Assembly: GCA_958298945.1 (NCBI GenBank)
Contig: OY282605.1
Span: forward strand, 3,061,811-3,125,810
Direction of reading: 5' to 3'
Origin: Atherix ibis
Lineage: Eukaryota; Arthropoda; Insecta; Diptera; Athericidae
DNA length: 64,000 nt
The notes beneath the pieces are model-generated. The model saw nothing but the letters and a program-made list of their open reading frames with translations, ran no database searches and was not told the DNA's origin. Of this stretch, positions 1 to 11,743 are shown one piece after another (position 1 is the first letter of the stretch; each line of letters begins with the position of its first letter). The position numbers were made by a program, and so were the translations under genes.

Positions 1-424
1 AAATATAATTTTATTTATTACTTCAATTTTCATAAAAAATATATTCAGCTGTTGAATTTTATTCTTATTTTCAAACTACTTTTACCGAGGAGTGCTTTAA
101 AAATACTTTCAACAAAATCTTCAAAGCTTTCTCAGAAAAAAAGAATTATCGTATTTAAATAAATTATTAATATAGAATCATCAAAAAGTAATTTAAATGT
201 TTTGAATTTTGGAAATGTAATTATAGCCAACTGTGTCACATAAAAGTCACGGTTTTAATGACAGTTCGTGTGAATGTGTTGGTATTAGATGAATTTTGAT
301 TGCGTTTCGTGAAAAGTCGAACTTTAAGTTGCTGTTAAAATTTTATATTAGATCGCTTAATGATCATAATATATTAATTAGTAGTTAATAAAATCTGCAG
401 AGATATTTTAGTCCAGATAAACAA
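1..424 (+). promoter_or_regulatory. Upstream and probable 5' leader region of barentsz
   Basis: AT-rich sequence before the barentsz start codon. It must hold the promoter and the 5' untranslated region, but I recognise no TATA box or initiator with confidence. The segment after about 235 is less AT-rich than what precedes it, which may mark the transcript start. No other gene is visible. Confidence 0.3.
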
Positions 425-3400
425 ATGGCCGATGTTGCTAAATTAACAACAGCGCCCGATCTGCCGGTGGAGAAATCGGCCCTGAAGAAAGAGCTTCCCG
501 AGGAGGTAAAAAAATAAAATAATCGAAATCGCTGAAGACAATTAAATGTTTGTGTGTATATAAAACTTTGTTCAATTAGCATTATTGTCATTAATTTTAT
601 TAACCTTAAAAATAAGAAAGCTTCCGGAATTAGAGCAAAGTTGGCGAAATTAATTTCACCTTTCACATTTCTTTGTGTCAACTTTAAAATTCCTCAAATT
701 GACCGACTTTTAGGAAACATATTTTCAGCTAGAAAATTGAGTAGTAAAGGAGAAAAAATGAAAGATTGTACTTAAAATTGTGAATATTACAATTGTATGT
801 TATTGTGTAGCTTGTTTTGTGTAATAGGTGCATGTAAGAATTGTGCTTTCTTTTTGAGGTTAATTTGGACAAATTTCCGCATTTTTATTATCAGTTTAAT
901 TAAAAAGTATCCTTTCGTTTAATATAGAATGCATCATCTCCCAAAGATTACCATTCATCGAATTCTCACCACCATGATTCAGAATATGATACCGCCAGCG
1001 ATTTGGAAGGCGCAGACGATGAAGATTGCGAAGAAGAAGAAGATGATGATAGTATTTTCAATGCTCAGGATGATGATGATATCGATAGCGAAAATGGCAG
1101 CATAGTGTTCGATTTAGAACGACAAAGAGGCGATGGACAAGAACAGAACGAATATTCGAAAAAAGTCGATGAAGATCGTAGTAACCCCCAATATATTCCG
1201 AAAAAAGGAACATTTTACGAACATGACGATCGTACCGCAGATGAACCGTAAGAAAATTAATATGATAAAAAATGTTAAAATTATTTTTCAATTTGTGCGT
1301 TTTAGAGAAAATCTGGAAAATAAAGGCGAGGAAAACACTGAGTCCGAAACGATAAACTCATCAACACCTACAATTTCGGCCTCTTCGAAAACAATGAAAA
1401 AATGGCAACCAGCATCAGCAGTTGACCGTTGGTCTCATGATAGATTTGACGAAAGTGAACAAGCACCTAAATCAAGATCGGAACTTGTATCTGCATATGG
1501 GTAAGAAATGAGAATATAGTGGTGCACAATAATTGTGTTAATTTATGGAATATTGAAAATGACGTTGATATTTCAATTTAAGATACGATATTCGCAACGA
1601 AGATGGACCCCCACGCGCACGTCGTCGTCGTCGTTACGGGCGAGGTCCCAGTAAATACAGTCGTAATTGGGAAGATGAGAGTGCTTACGTCAAATCTACA
1701 ACGACAACTCAACGAAAACCACGGTCTGAAGATTTTCCAGCATTAGGGGATCAAAAGAAGATAAAAAAAGTACGTAGTTTTCGTGATGAGAAAGAGAATC
1801 GGTACGATCGGCACGGTGAAAGGTCCAATGCTAGGAGTAGTGGTACTTCTAATGTGCACGAAGAAAAGATCGAACGAAAAAACAGTGGCAAAAATTATCG
1901 TTCTGGTCGTCATACGATGGAGTTCAAAAACCAGAATAGGAAACGTTTGACCAATGAAAATACAAATGAAAGGATATCGGGCAATCGTCAATTGAACAAA
2001 GAGGATGTGCCGCCGCATGGGAATGAAGATGCAAAAATTCAAGTTGAAAGTGTTAGTTTTACAAATACAAAAATTACTCCCCAAAACGATAGGTTTAATG
2101 GCCCTGAAACGGCACAAGGGAGCCAAATTCCTAACCGTGATGTCAAGGAAAAAATGGCTTTAAACACTAATATGGTTATGAACCGTCAAACTCAACCCCC
2201 AATGGCCGGAATATCAACATCACGATTACAAGTACAAAATCGTCATGAAACTAGTCAAGTTGGAAATATGCAAATTCATTCAATGATTACACCGAATTCA
2301 GCAGAAATACATCAGCAACACCAACAACAAGCTGCCGATTCGGGTAGAACAAAACGCTATTCCAGTCTACGACAGAGGTCACAGAATGATGTTGGCTTTC
2401 AACAACCGTCTCCTCATGATCAACATTCGCTACAGCAGCAGATGCATTCACATGATGTGCAAAAGCAGCAACATCAACAACCCCCACCGCCACAGCAACC
2501 GCAGCATGTTATATTGCAGGATCAGCATTTACTACCTACAAATTTAATGCAATTATATCATCCTCAGGATAATATACAGGCACAGATACAAGGTGTAACA
2601 CTACAAAGCCTTTCTGGAGTGCATGCACCAAAGCCTCCATATCAAAATGTTCAACAATACCCGCCAGCTGGTACGGCGCCAGCCTACTATGCTCCAACAA
2701 ACGAATTTGCTGCTGGAACAGCACAACCGCCTCCAACTCCAGTTCAATATACTCAACCTCAGCCGCCTGCCTATATTCAGCCACAACATCAACAAGCACC
2801 GCCACAACCAATAGCCTATGCTACAGCTCCTCAACAGGCAGTTCCTCCGCCACCTCAGCAAATACCCCCTGCTCTCAATTATGTTCAGACTCCTCCAGCC
2901 CCTCAACCTGCAGCTCCGTATCAAGGCTTCCCTAGTTACCAAAATTATAATACAGTCGGAGGAACGACATATTTTGTACCACAGCAGCCCACTCCTAGGC
3001 CAGTAGCATTAACTCAAAGACGAACAAATGCTATTCCAATATTAGCACCACCAACCGAAAAGACAAAGTCATCGCGTAATGAACGTGAAGATGACTCCAA
3101 AAATATGGTCACTGCCACAGCTAATGCTCCAATTGGAAGTGTTGAAAACATCGATCATATCCTTGATAACATGTTCGTACAAAGGCCGCCTTATCAGCCA
3201 CCAGCTCGAAAGAGTTCATCACCTACAAACGAATCAAACAGCTCGTCAACCAGCAATGCGGTCGATGATAAAGCTATCAATAAAAATACTGCCGATGATA
3301 ATCGTTTAGAAGATGCTATTAAAGTAAGTGTACATTTAAAAAAAATCAAATTAATCTAATTTAAAAATAAATGCACGCTAAGTGTGACATAAGGACTCTT

Positions 3401-3579
3401 AATTTTTTTTTAAAAACTACGATTTATTTACTAATTTTAATCGATTTCAGAGTTTATCTATTACTGAAGGAACTAAAGTATCTGAACAATTGAAAAAACC
3501 AGTAGCTGAATCTGATGTGCAAGACTCATCATCACAACAAAAGCAAAATAAAGAAATTGCTCACAATGAGACCGGCTAA
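425..3579 (+). CDS. btz: Barentsz / CASC3 (MLN51), exon junction complex core subunit
   Basis: Five coding exons: 425-505, 928-1247, 1306-1500, 1583-3323 and 3451-3579. All introns are GT..AG and the frame holds throughout (821 residues). The diagnostic SELOR core is present: residues 116-129 read YIPKKGTFYEHDDR, and WQPASAVDRWSHDRFDE follows from residue 167 across the next exon. This segment clamps eIF4A3 on RNA in the family. Before it lies a strongly acidic stretch (residues 53-85) and after it an Arg-rich patch (RARRRRR). The long fourth exon encodes a Gln/Pro-rich, low-complexity C-terminal half (about residues 437-660), as in fly Barentsz. By family knowledge the protein acts in exon junction complexes, nonsense-mediated decay and oskar mRNA localisation. 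The start ATG at 425 was chosen because it opens the only exon in frame with the acidic exon. The exact N-terminus is inferred. Confidence 0.93.
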
Positions 3580-4530
3580 TATTTGATAAATAGCTAGAGA
3601 ATACTTGTTGAATTTAATAATTTTCTATCTATTGTGCAGCAAAGCAGCAAATAATTTCAATATTATACTCCTATTTAGACTACACTATTAATGAAATAAG
3701 ATTATATAAATAAAAAGGAACATAATGTATTTAAAAAAAAATTGTATAAAATAACAAAAAAAAAGTACAATTTTAGCGACATTTGCTTATCTTACTTCGG
3801 AAAAGAAATATTATTGTTTATATATACAAATATTTTTAATTATCGTCGTTTAGAATGATTTAGTTTTTCTTTATCTATTGATGTACGTTCTCATCATTAT
3901 CTTTACTTGAATAAATAAGCATAACTGTTTAAAAACTTGATTGTTCTTAACTTTGTCAATATTTTTTTAAGTAAAATAATAAGAACTTTGTGTATGAGCA
4001 TGTGAAAGAGAGAATAAATTATGAATTGAATATTTAATATTTAGAAATATGCAAAATATTTATTATTTTATAATATGATGATTGATTGCTAAATATTGTG
4101 AAAAGAGAGATTTTAATATTTTTTGTCCAACAAATTTATTGATAAGGAAAGAAAATTTAAAGAAAAATAAAATATTTTAGATGAATATGCGGAGAATTTA
4201 TTTCCTATTCTTTTCATATGACGTGGCGTTGTTACATTTGTACTAAAATATTTTTCTTTTTCCTAAAATACCATAAAATAATCTTTGTTTCTTACATATA
4301 GAATCGCATGAACTATCGACTACCGAGTACTTATGTGCTGTTAATAGTCTTAATTTTTTATATGCTTCGTGGTTACAACTGATTAAATGATCTTTGTTCG
4401 AATAAGCTTGTTTGCCACGCACTTGAAATATTAATGACCTTGATTTATAAGCCTTTTCATACACAAATCTTAGATTATAGCATTCCGTATTGTGAAGCAA
4501 AATAGTGTTGCAGTCTTTTGTGGACATTTT
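3580..4530 (+). other. 3' flank of barentsz, AT-rich, with poly(A) signals
   Basis: An AATAAA hexamer lies at 3709-3714, about 130 bases after the stop codon, and others follow, for example near 4014. These fit the 3' end of barentsz. A 94-codon open frame on the minus strand (4243-4527) has no recognisable similarity and its composition looks random. I do not call it a gene. Confidence 0.45.
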
Positions 4531-4932
4531 GAAAATTAATATTAATATTATATAATCCCATGATTATGTATTTGAGATATTATATCTCTTGATTAGCTAG
4601 AATATATTGTATGTTTGTTTATTTTACAATTAGAATAAATATTGCTCTTAAAACATGTTAGAATTTTTTAAAAGAACAGAAAAATAGACGATCACATCTG
4701 GGCATTTACACTGCAATCAATAGCGGATAATGTAAATTACATTTATTTTATATATTTTCCAATTTCTTCTTCAGTAATATGTATAAATAATATTATAAAT
4801 AAACGAATTTAGACTTTACAACAATTTATATTTATTTTAAACAAATTTTTGCATCATTTAAACTTACATAGTAATGGATTATTTAATACTAAAAATGCCA
4901 TGGATGACTAAAATGTATTTTGTGTAATTCTT

Positions 4933-5255
4933 TCACCGTCGTTTTTTCTTTTCCGGTTTTCTCATTCGATGAGTACGCTTTAAAGCAGTTTGTGTCGGCA
5001 ATTTATGTATACTGTCATCATCCTCATTGCACTGTTTAACCGAAAATTTTTTATTTATTTTTGAAATATATTTAATGATTCATAAATGAATTTACATACT
5101 TGTGGAATACCATTTGGATAAAGTATACATGCGCCTATGCATACTAACTGAAAAATTGCTCCCAGAAATAATCCATATTTAATAATGCTATTTGTTAGAT
5201 CTTCGTTTCCAATATTGTCTATTGTCACATCTATTTTCTCCATTGCTTCATCCAT
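4933..5255 (-). CDS. MANBAL-family small membrane protein
   Basis: Two coding exons on the minus strand, 5255-5100 and 5031-4933, separated by a 68-base GT..AG intron with phase 0 on both sides. Together they give 84 residues. Residues 26-36 read KYGLFLGAIFQ, followed by a hydrophobic run (about residues 27-46), matching the conserved single transmembrane segment of the MANBAL (UPF0239) family. The C-terminal exon ends in a Lys/Arg-rich tail (RKPEKKKRR), also typical of the family. The molecular function of the family is not known to me. A reverse-strand AATAAA near 4831 would serve as its poly(A) signal. The gene is convergent with barentsz and diverges from PPP2R3C. Because the coding sequence is so short and split, automated calls could easily miss it. 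Confidence 0.85.
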
Positions 5256-6170
5256 TTTATATGTTCTCGAAGTAATATATAGGACTAGGTTTTTAAATAT
5301 TCCATACAGGCAATTAGACTAGATTTTTAAATACTCCATTATTTCAGCAAATTCAATAATTGTACTTCAATAGAAAATTCAAACTTTCCTTCTAAAATCC
5401 CATCTATAGAATTAGAAAACTGCAATCACATATGTATTTGACAACACGGTTAATGCACCTATTATTAGCCTTTATAACTATAAAGGTATTTATACTAATA
5501 ATATCGAACATTTAAGGGAAACTGAATCCATATGACGTAACTTGGTTCTGTTCATGCCGCATACTTTAAAATGTAGAATTATCCAAGCTACGCACCATTT
5601 TATATAAAATTTCTAGTACATTTTTCAATCCGTATGTTATTTTGCGATGCAAGGACGGAAAATTTGTAGGGGAATATTTTAATATAACCCCTTTTCCAGT
5701 TGAATGAATGGAATTACAAACAAATAACGAATCTGTTCTTTAAAAATTCGCGTAACATATAGTCTTTTTTTATTTAATAAGATGATGTACTTATGTTAAA
5801 AATGACAAAACCTAAATGCACTTAAAAATTGCAACTATATGTTTAACGTTTTTACAATATTAATAAATGGTTTAGTCGAATGTAAATGATCATTAATCAT
5901 ATTATTAAAAACTAAATAAATATATAAAAAAAAAATAAAACCATCATACTAAACATTCAAATCAGCCCAATTAGCTCATTTTCTTATACAATGCGTTCTG
6001 GAAGCTATTAATTATGTGATGAATTTACATACATACACAGCAATAAGTGCTAATGACAGCTGTAGAAACAAACTGAACAAAAAGTTAGTGTTATTAAGTA
6101 CGTTAGTTTTACCGGTCTGTCACTTGTTTGTGTACAATCATTCGCCAATTTGCTTACAAGAGGGGGGAGA
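5256..6170. promoter_or_regulatory. Intergenic region between two divergent genes
   Basis: About 0.9 kb between the start codons of the minus-strand MANBAL-family gene and the plus-strand PPP2R3C gene. It must contain both promoters. The sequence is AT-rich and I see no clear core promoter motif and no further gene. Confidence 0.4.
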
Positions 6171-7631
6171 ATGAACTTTGGTAAAGTTTTAGATGAAATT
6201 TTAAAACAAGATAAGTTTTACGAAAATCGAAAAAATGCTATAGAGATAAGTATTGAAAATTCGACTCCGACTAGTGGTAAAACACATTCGACATACAGAA
6301 CAATTCCAAAATTCTATCACAAAATCCCAAAAGGGAATGATGGGCTATCGCAAAAGTTAAGAGAAGAGGCTCGTTCGCTATTTTTGCAAAAACGAACAAA
6401 AGAGCTACTTGATAATAATGAGTTGAAAGTTTTATGGAGTATACTAGAGAAGAATCATTCACAAGCAACTCCAACCGGAGAACAATTGATAAGTTATGAT
6501 GATTATTTACGAGTTGTTGATATTGTTGATGAAAAATGCAAACATTATCTGACTGCATCGCTTTTCGCACGGTTACAATCAGTTAGCGGATATCCGGGAA
6601 AAGTCAGTATAATGTCTTTATTTAATTACACTATGAGAAAAGTGTGGATGCAGCAGACTAAAATTGGACTTTCTTTATATGACTTTACGGGGCAGGGATT
6701 TTTGCGTGAGACTGTAAACGAATTTTCTTTGTAATTTTTTTCAATTGTTAAAAAATTAAATTTAATTATTATTTTAGGATTTGGAAAACTATATACTTGA
6801 ATTAATTCCAACACTTCCACAATTAGAAGGATTGGAGCCATCATTTCATAGCTTTTACGTATGCACCGCAGTACGGAAATTTTTCTTTTTCTTGGATCCA
6901 ATGCGTACAGGAAAAATTCGTATACGTGATATATTAGCGTGCGGTTTCTTAGATGAACTGCTCGAATTACGTGATGAGGAAGCATCAAAAGATGTTCAAG
7001 ATTCAAATTGGTTTTCAGCAACATCTGCATTAACTGTTTATGGACATTATTTAAACTTAGACAAAGATCATAATGGGATGTTGAGTAAACAAGAATTAGC
7101 TGGGTACGGTTCTGGAACTTTGACAAACGTTTTTCTAGACCGTGTATTTGCTGAGTGCTTGACTTATGATGGGGAAATGGATTATAAAACATATTTGGAT
7201 TTCGTTTTAGCCTTAGATAATCGTCATGAACCACAAAGTTTACACTATTTATTCAAAATACTCGATTTTGAACATAAAGGCTACTTGACATCTTTTACTT
7301 TAAACTTCTTTTTTAAAGGCATACAAGAACAAATAACTGCCCATAAAGCAGAACCAGTTAATTTCGAAGATGTAAAAGATGAAATTTTTGATATGGTCAA
7401 ATCCGAGGATCCGACGAAAATAACATTAAAAGACTTAATAAATTGGTAAATTTTATATAATTACAATATAATATGAGAACATGACGTAATAAATTATAAC
7501 TTTTCGATTTAAGTGGACAAGGAGAAACTGTTATGTCGATACTTATAGAATTTCATAAATTTTGGGCATATGAAAATCGTGAAGCTATGGTTGTTGAAAC
7601 TTCTCCAGAGGATGTTGCCCATAATGTGTAG
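6171..7631 (+). CDS. PPP2R3C: PP2A regulatory subunit B'' gamma (PPP2R3C / G5PR)
   Basis: Three exons, 6171-6713, 6778-7445 and 7514-7631, in frame throughout, give 442 residues, close to the 453 of the human protein as I recall it. The first ATG at 6171 (MNFGKVLDEILK) is used. Highly conserved blocks include DLENYILELIPTLPQLEGLE straight after the first junction, FYVCTAVRKFFFFLDPMRTG, and NVFLDRVFAECLTYDGEMDY. A canonical EF-hand loop, DKDHNGMLSKQE, occupies residues 276-287, and a second, less regular EF-like region surrounds DFEHKGYL. By family knowledge this calcium-binding B''-type subunit directs protein phosphatase 2A (and PP5) to substrates at centrosomes and in the nucleus. A poly(A) hexamer lies about 80 bases after the stop. 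I see no frameshift or missing residue. Confidence 0.94.
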
Positions 7632-10600
7632 AGGATATATTTTGATTTTTGTATAATTCCGTCCATTGTATTAAACAGTGATTTTTTTAATATTTTTTTT
7701 TTAATGAATCAATAAATATATTATTTATGAAGTTTTTATTCATTTATTGAAAACGTTGAGTGTTTAAAGTATTTGAAAAGATTAATTGCAAATTCTTAAG
7801 CATTTTTTTAGTATACAGTATAATTTCTGGTTACGTGGGTAAAATATGTATGTATATTTGATCTTTTTGCACGAAAAACTGAGACGATGAACTCACAAAT
7901 ATGACTTATTTCTATTATGATGCGATAACTTTACTAAATTATAAACACCTGCCGAAGCAATATAATCTAAAGTCGACCAGTTTTATTTCAATAACCGTAA
8001 AATGAACAATACACAAGATTAGTCAATTATAAAATTTTAACCCTAGATTTAAATATAATAAAGAAAACTATATTTTATAAATTTCTAATTTTTTTAAATT
8101 AATTTATTATTTTTATTACATACTGATTATTTGAATATCTAGTTTAACCAGATCATATTGATAAAATTACATTGATTACTAAACTAGAAACAATAAAAAT
8201 TACATCTAAAACGTAGCAACAACTGAAATGTCTACTCAATTTATTCAAATTTAATACAAAAGAAAAATAAATACATACATCAAATAAAATTATTAATAAT
8301 TTATAGTCCTAAAGCATATAATTATTTAGAAAAGAAAAGAGAACTTCATTTATGAACAAAATTGAATAAAGAAAAAATGAATAATATTTTCATAAAATAT
8401 ACAGAAATTTATACGCATTGAAACTAAATGGAAAATATTATGCATTCAATTTGAATATTGCAATAATTAATTAGCTTATAATAGTTAGAGCATCATATAC
8501 AAAAGCGAATAGAAATATTACTAATCCTTTTTTCATTACTCCAATTCACATTGACGCAGGTCAAAATGAACCTCGTCATTAATATTTAACATTTAAAAAA
8601 ATTTTCTTTTATTCGTTTCCATGTTTTTTATTTTCAATTTAAAATGCATAATTTTATCGATATTGTTTGGTTTTCTCTACATTATCGTTTAACCAAACTT
8701 ATCTCAAAAAATTTGTTTTTTTCTCTAAACTAATGTCGGGTTTTTCAATAGCAACTTGACACTTTTGAGTAAATGTTTAATTTTAAAACAAGTTCTATAA
8801 TTTTTTGTCAAGTTTTATAGTTTTAAATAAAATTCCAAACCTAAAAATATGCACGAAAGAAAATTCTAATTTATAATTTTCCCAAAAAATAAACTAACTA
8901 GATTTATTTATGGCAAATAAATATTTCAATTCAATAATTTATTTTTATTTTATCTCTGCTTAATTGATTTTTAATTTCCTGGTTAATATTTGTTTGTTTA
9001 CTTTTATCAATGCTATTAATTATATATAATAATTTGATAGATGGTTTAATGATGATTTAACATTTTTCATACGATTTTTAAATCTTTAAATTTTCTTTTG
9101 GAGAGCCCAGCAGAGTTATTATTAATCCTAATTTTATTTCTAAGTCGCTCATTATTTATATTGTTCTTTTCTCAATATTTAATTTTTTTTACAATTGCCG
9201 TACTTTTATTTAATTTTGTATATCTATTTAAATTAATAATTCATTATTTGTATTATAGTTATCAATATTTCCAATATAAAATTTGATCATTTATTAGTTT
9301 TATTGAAAAAGAAAATTATGTACAATATAAAACATGAACATACAAAAATAATGAATATGGAGATATTGTAAATTAATGAACTTAATAGTAATTATTGAAA
9401 TGGATGACATAGACAAATTATGTGCATTTAAACAAATTAAAAAAATACTATTTTTTTTATATTTCTGTTCTATTTTTTTTTCTTTAATTTTTATTTAATA
9501 CATTTTTTATAGCCTTAAAAAAATGCTAAAGTATTTCATATCCAGTATATATGTGGTATAGTTTAAACTATACACAAATATTTACATATCAGAACAAATA
9601 TAAATATTTATTTTCAACTTTACTAATTGTTTTTATCATATTATAATTAGTATTGGTTTATTTTTAGTATGAATGTTTTATATACATATGCATGTATGCA
9701 TGTTTGACTTTCACATTCAAGCACTATTATTATTATTATTGTTTTACTATTCAGTAAATAAAAAAAAAATTATATTATATTCTCATTTGGTTATTAATTA
9801 AATTGTTTGTAATTAAGATGTCCAGATTCTGTTAAACGTGCATTTTAACATATTTTCTAGGAAATAGACAGAATCGACAATATTAAGTTATTTGTTGTTC
9901 TTGCCTATTTGTGGATTTCTTATTTATTTCAAAATTTTCCAAAATATACAGACATTATTTTTGTATTTAAAATTTTTCCCTTTTTAAATGATTTTTGTCA
10001 GATCATTTTTGTTGTAGCTTTAAATTAATTTATTATAATTTTTATTAAAAAAAATATCATTTCATATTTTTTTTTTGTCCGTATACCTGTTTTCAGGTAT
10101 TTATATTTTATATTTTATTACATTTGAATTATCGATAAACTAACCGGGAGTCTTATATATATTGACTTTATGATTTCAATTTCTTCTTTCCTTTATAAAC
10201 GAATAAATTTCTTCAATGTGATTTTCATTCATTTTTATATAAAAAAAAAAACAACGAATATTTCTGCAAGGAAAAGTTAATATGAACAATAGCAATACAA
10301 CGATAATAATGTATTGATAAAATTTTTTAATAATAATTCAGTCAGTTTGACTTTTGTATTGGTTTAGTTTCCTTATCCCAATGAGTTAATTTCTCTTACT
10401 TAATTTATAAACTTATATTTTGTCTTAGTTTTTTTTTTAATACTCGCATTGACTGTGGGTTTTACATATTCATTATCGACTGCTTCTTTTTATCCTTAAA
10501 ATGTTTCTTTTTGATTTGCATTCAATCAGCTCACATTTATACTGTCAAATTGGATGGGCTGCGCATCAGTCTCTCGTTGTACACCGCCAGCAGTTTGAGT

Positions 10601-11743
10601 TTACTTTTTTAAGTTTGAAATTTGGCAATTCTATAGGTTATTGTGTCATACAACAGCAAGCAGAAAAATGAAAAAGAAAGCAAAAATTACAAATTTGAAT
10701 TTCGGTTTTTAATTTTTTTTTTAAACAATTAATAAGACCTATTTCAGGACTTAAAATAATAATAATATATAATATATCCATAAAATATATGAAAAAATAC
10801 CAAATCCACCAAAATAAATTCGAGAAAGAAAAAAATAAATAAAATAAAAAATTATTATTTCCAGTAATTTCTTTAATACGAAAATGCAAGAATTTTAACA
10901 AAAATTCAATCAAATAAAAGAAAAAGTATTTTTGAATCGCAAAAAAAAAACAATAATTCACTTCATTTATTTACAACCAAATTTTTATCCCTCAAATTAA
11001 TATAGAAATGTTTCTAGTCAATTATTTTTCATTATTTAATTTATATTTATTTTCAAACATTCTAGTTTAACTAAAATACGGTAGAGAGGTGCCATAATTG
11101 TTAATTCACTAGACCACAATCTTTTCCTCATAAGTTTTACAAATTCAAAAGAACGAATAAATAAATCTAAAGTTATTTCAAAATCTACGTTATAATAGTA
11201 TTTGAAATTTTAAATCGTAAAAAGACTAATTACAATATTTTCATATCAATAATAATAAAAAATAAGTATTAATCCTAAATAATTTTTCGATATTTTGTTT
11301 ATAAGGATATTTAATAGGAACTAAAATTAAATAATACAAAAATACATAAAATATTTAAATTACAAATAATCAGTCTTCAATACAAAAATAATTGTGTATA
11401 TGTAGTGCCAACTTTTGTCTGCACTTTATTTGTATTTTAATTGTTTGTTAAGTGCATTTATGAAATGCGTACAGGATTTTTAGTAAAAAGAAAAGATCTA
11501 CGCGTTATTGATAAAAATTACAACTAAGAGTAAAATTTTAATTTTAAATGAAATATGAAAAAAGAAAGAAAATTAATAATATTTATATTTGTAAACATAT
11601 GAAAATGTTGTTATTTGAATTATTCTGAAAGATGTATAACAATACTTTTTACAATTAAAGTTCAAATTTTTCGTTGCTCTTCTATAAATTGTTATTTGTT
11701 TTTATTAAATTTATCAGTTTTTTTTTGTCTATTTTCCTTAGTT
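7632..11743. other. AT-rich gene-poor interval
   Basis: About 4.1 kb without a gene I can support. It contains homopolymer A/T tracts, a short ATT microsatellite near 9726-9740, and an 18-bp perfect palindrome at 9556-9573 (GTATAGTTTAAACTATAC). A less AT-rich island sits at about 10545-10600 with no recognisable coding similarity. Part of the right end is probably the 3' untranslated region of the minus-strand kinase gene. Confidence 0.5.

Noticed and set aside
4243..4527. 94-codon minus-strand open frame between two gene ends
   Set aside because: No motif or family resemblance, AT-driven codon use, and it lies in the 3' flank of barentsz. Probably chance.
9098..9286. 62-codon hydrophobic open frame
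   Set aside because: Phe/Ile/Leu/Tyr-rich translation is what T-rich DNA gives by chance, and it opens at a non-ATG codon.
9556..9573. 18-bp perfect palindrome
   Set aside because: Composed of common AT words in a very AT-rich region. Short enough that chance is reasonable.
10545..10620. GC-richer island considered as exon or small RNA
   Set aside because: No stable fold or coding similarity could be seen by eye.
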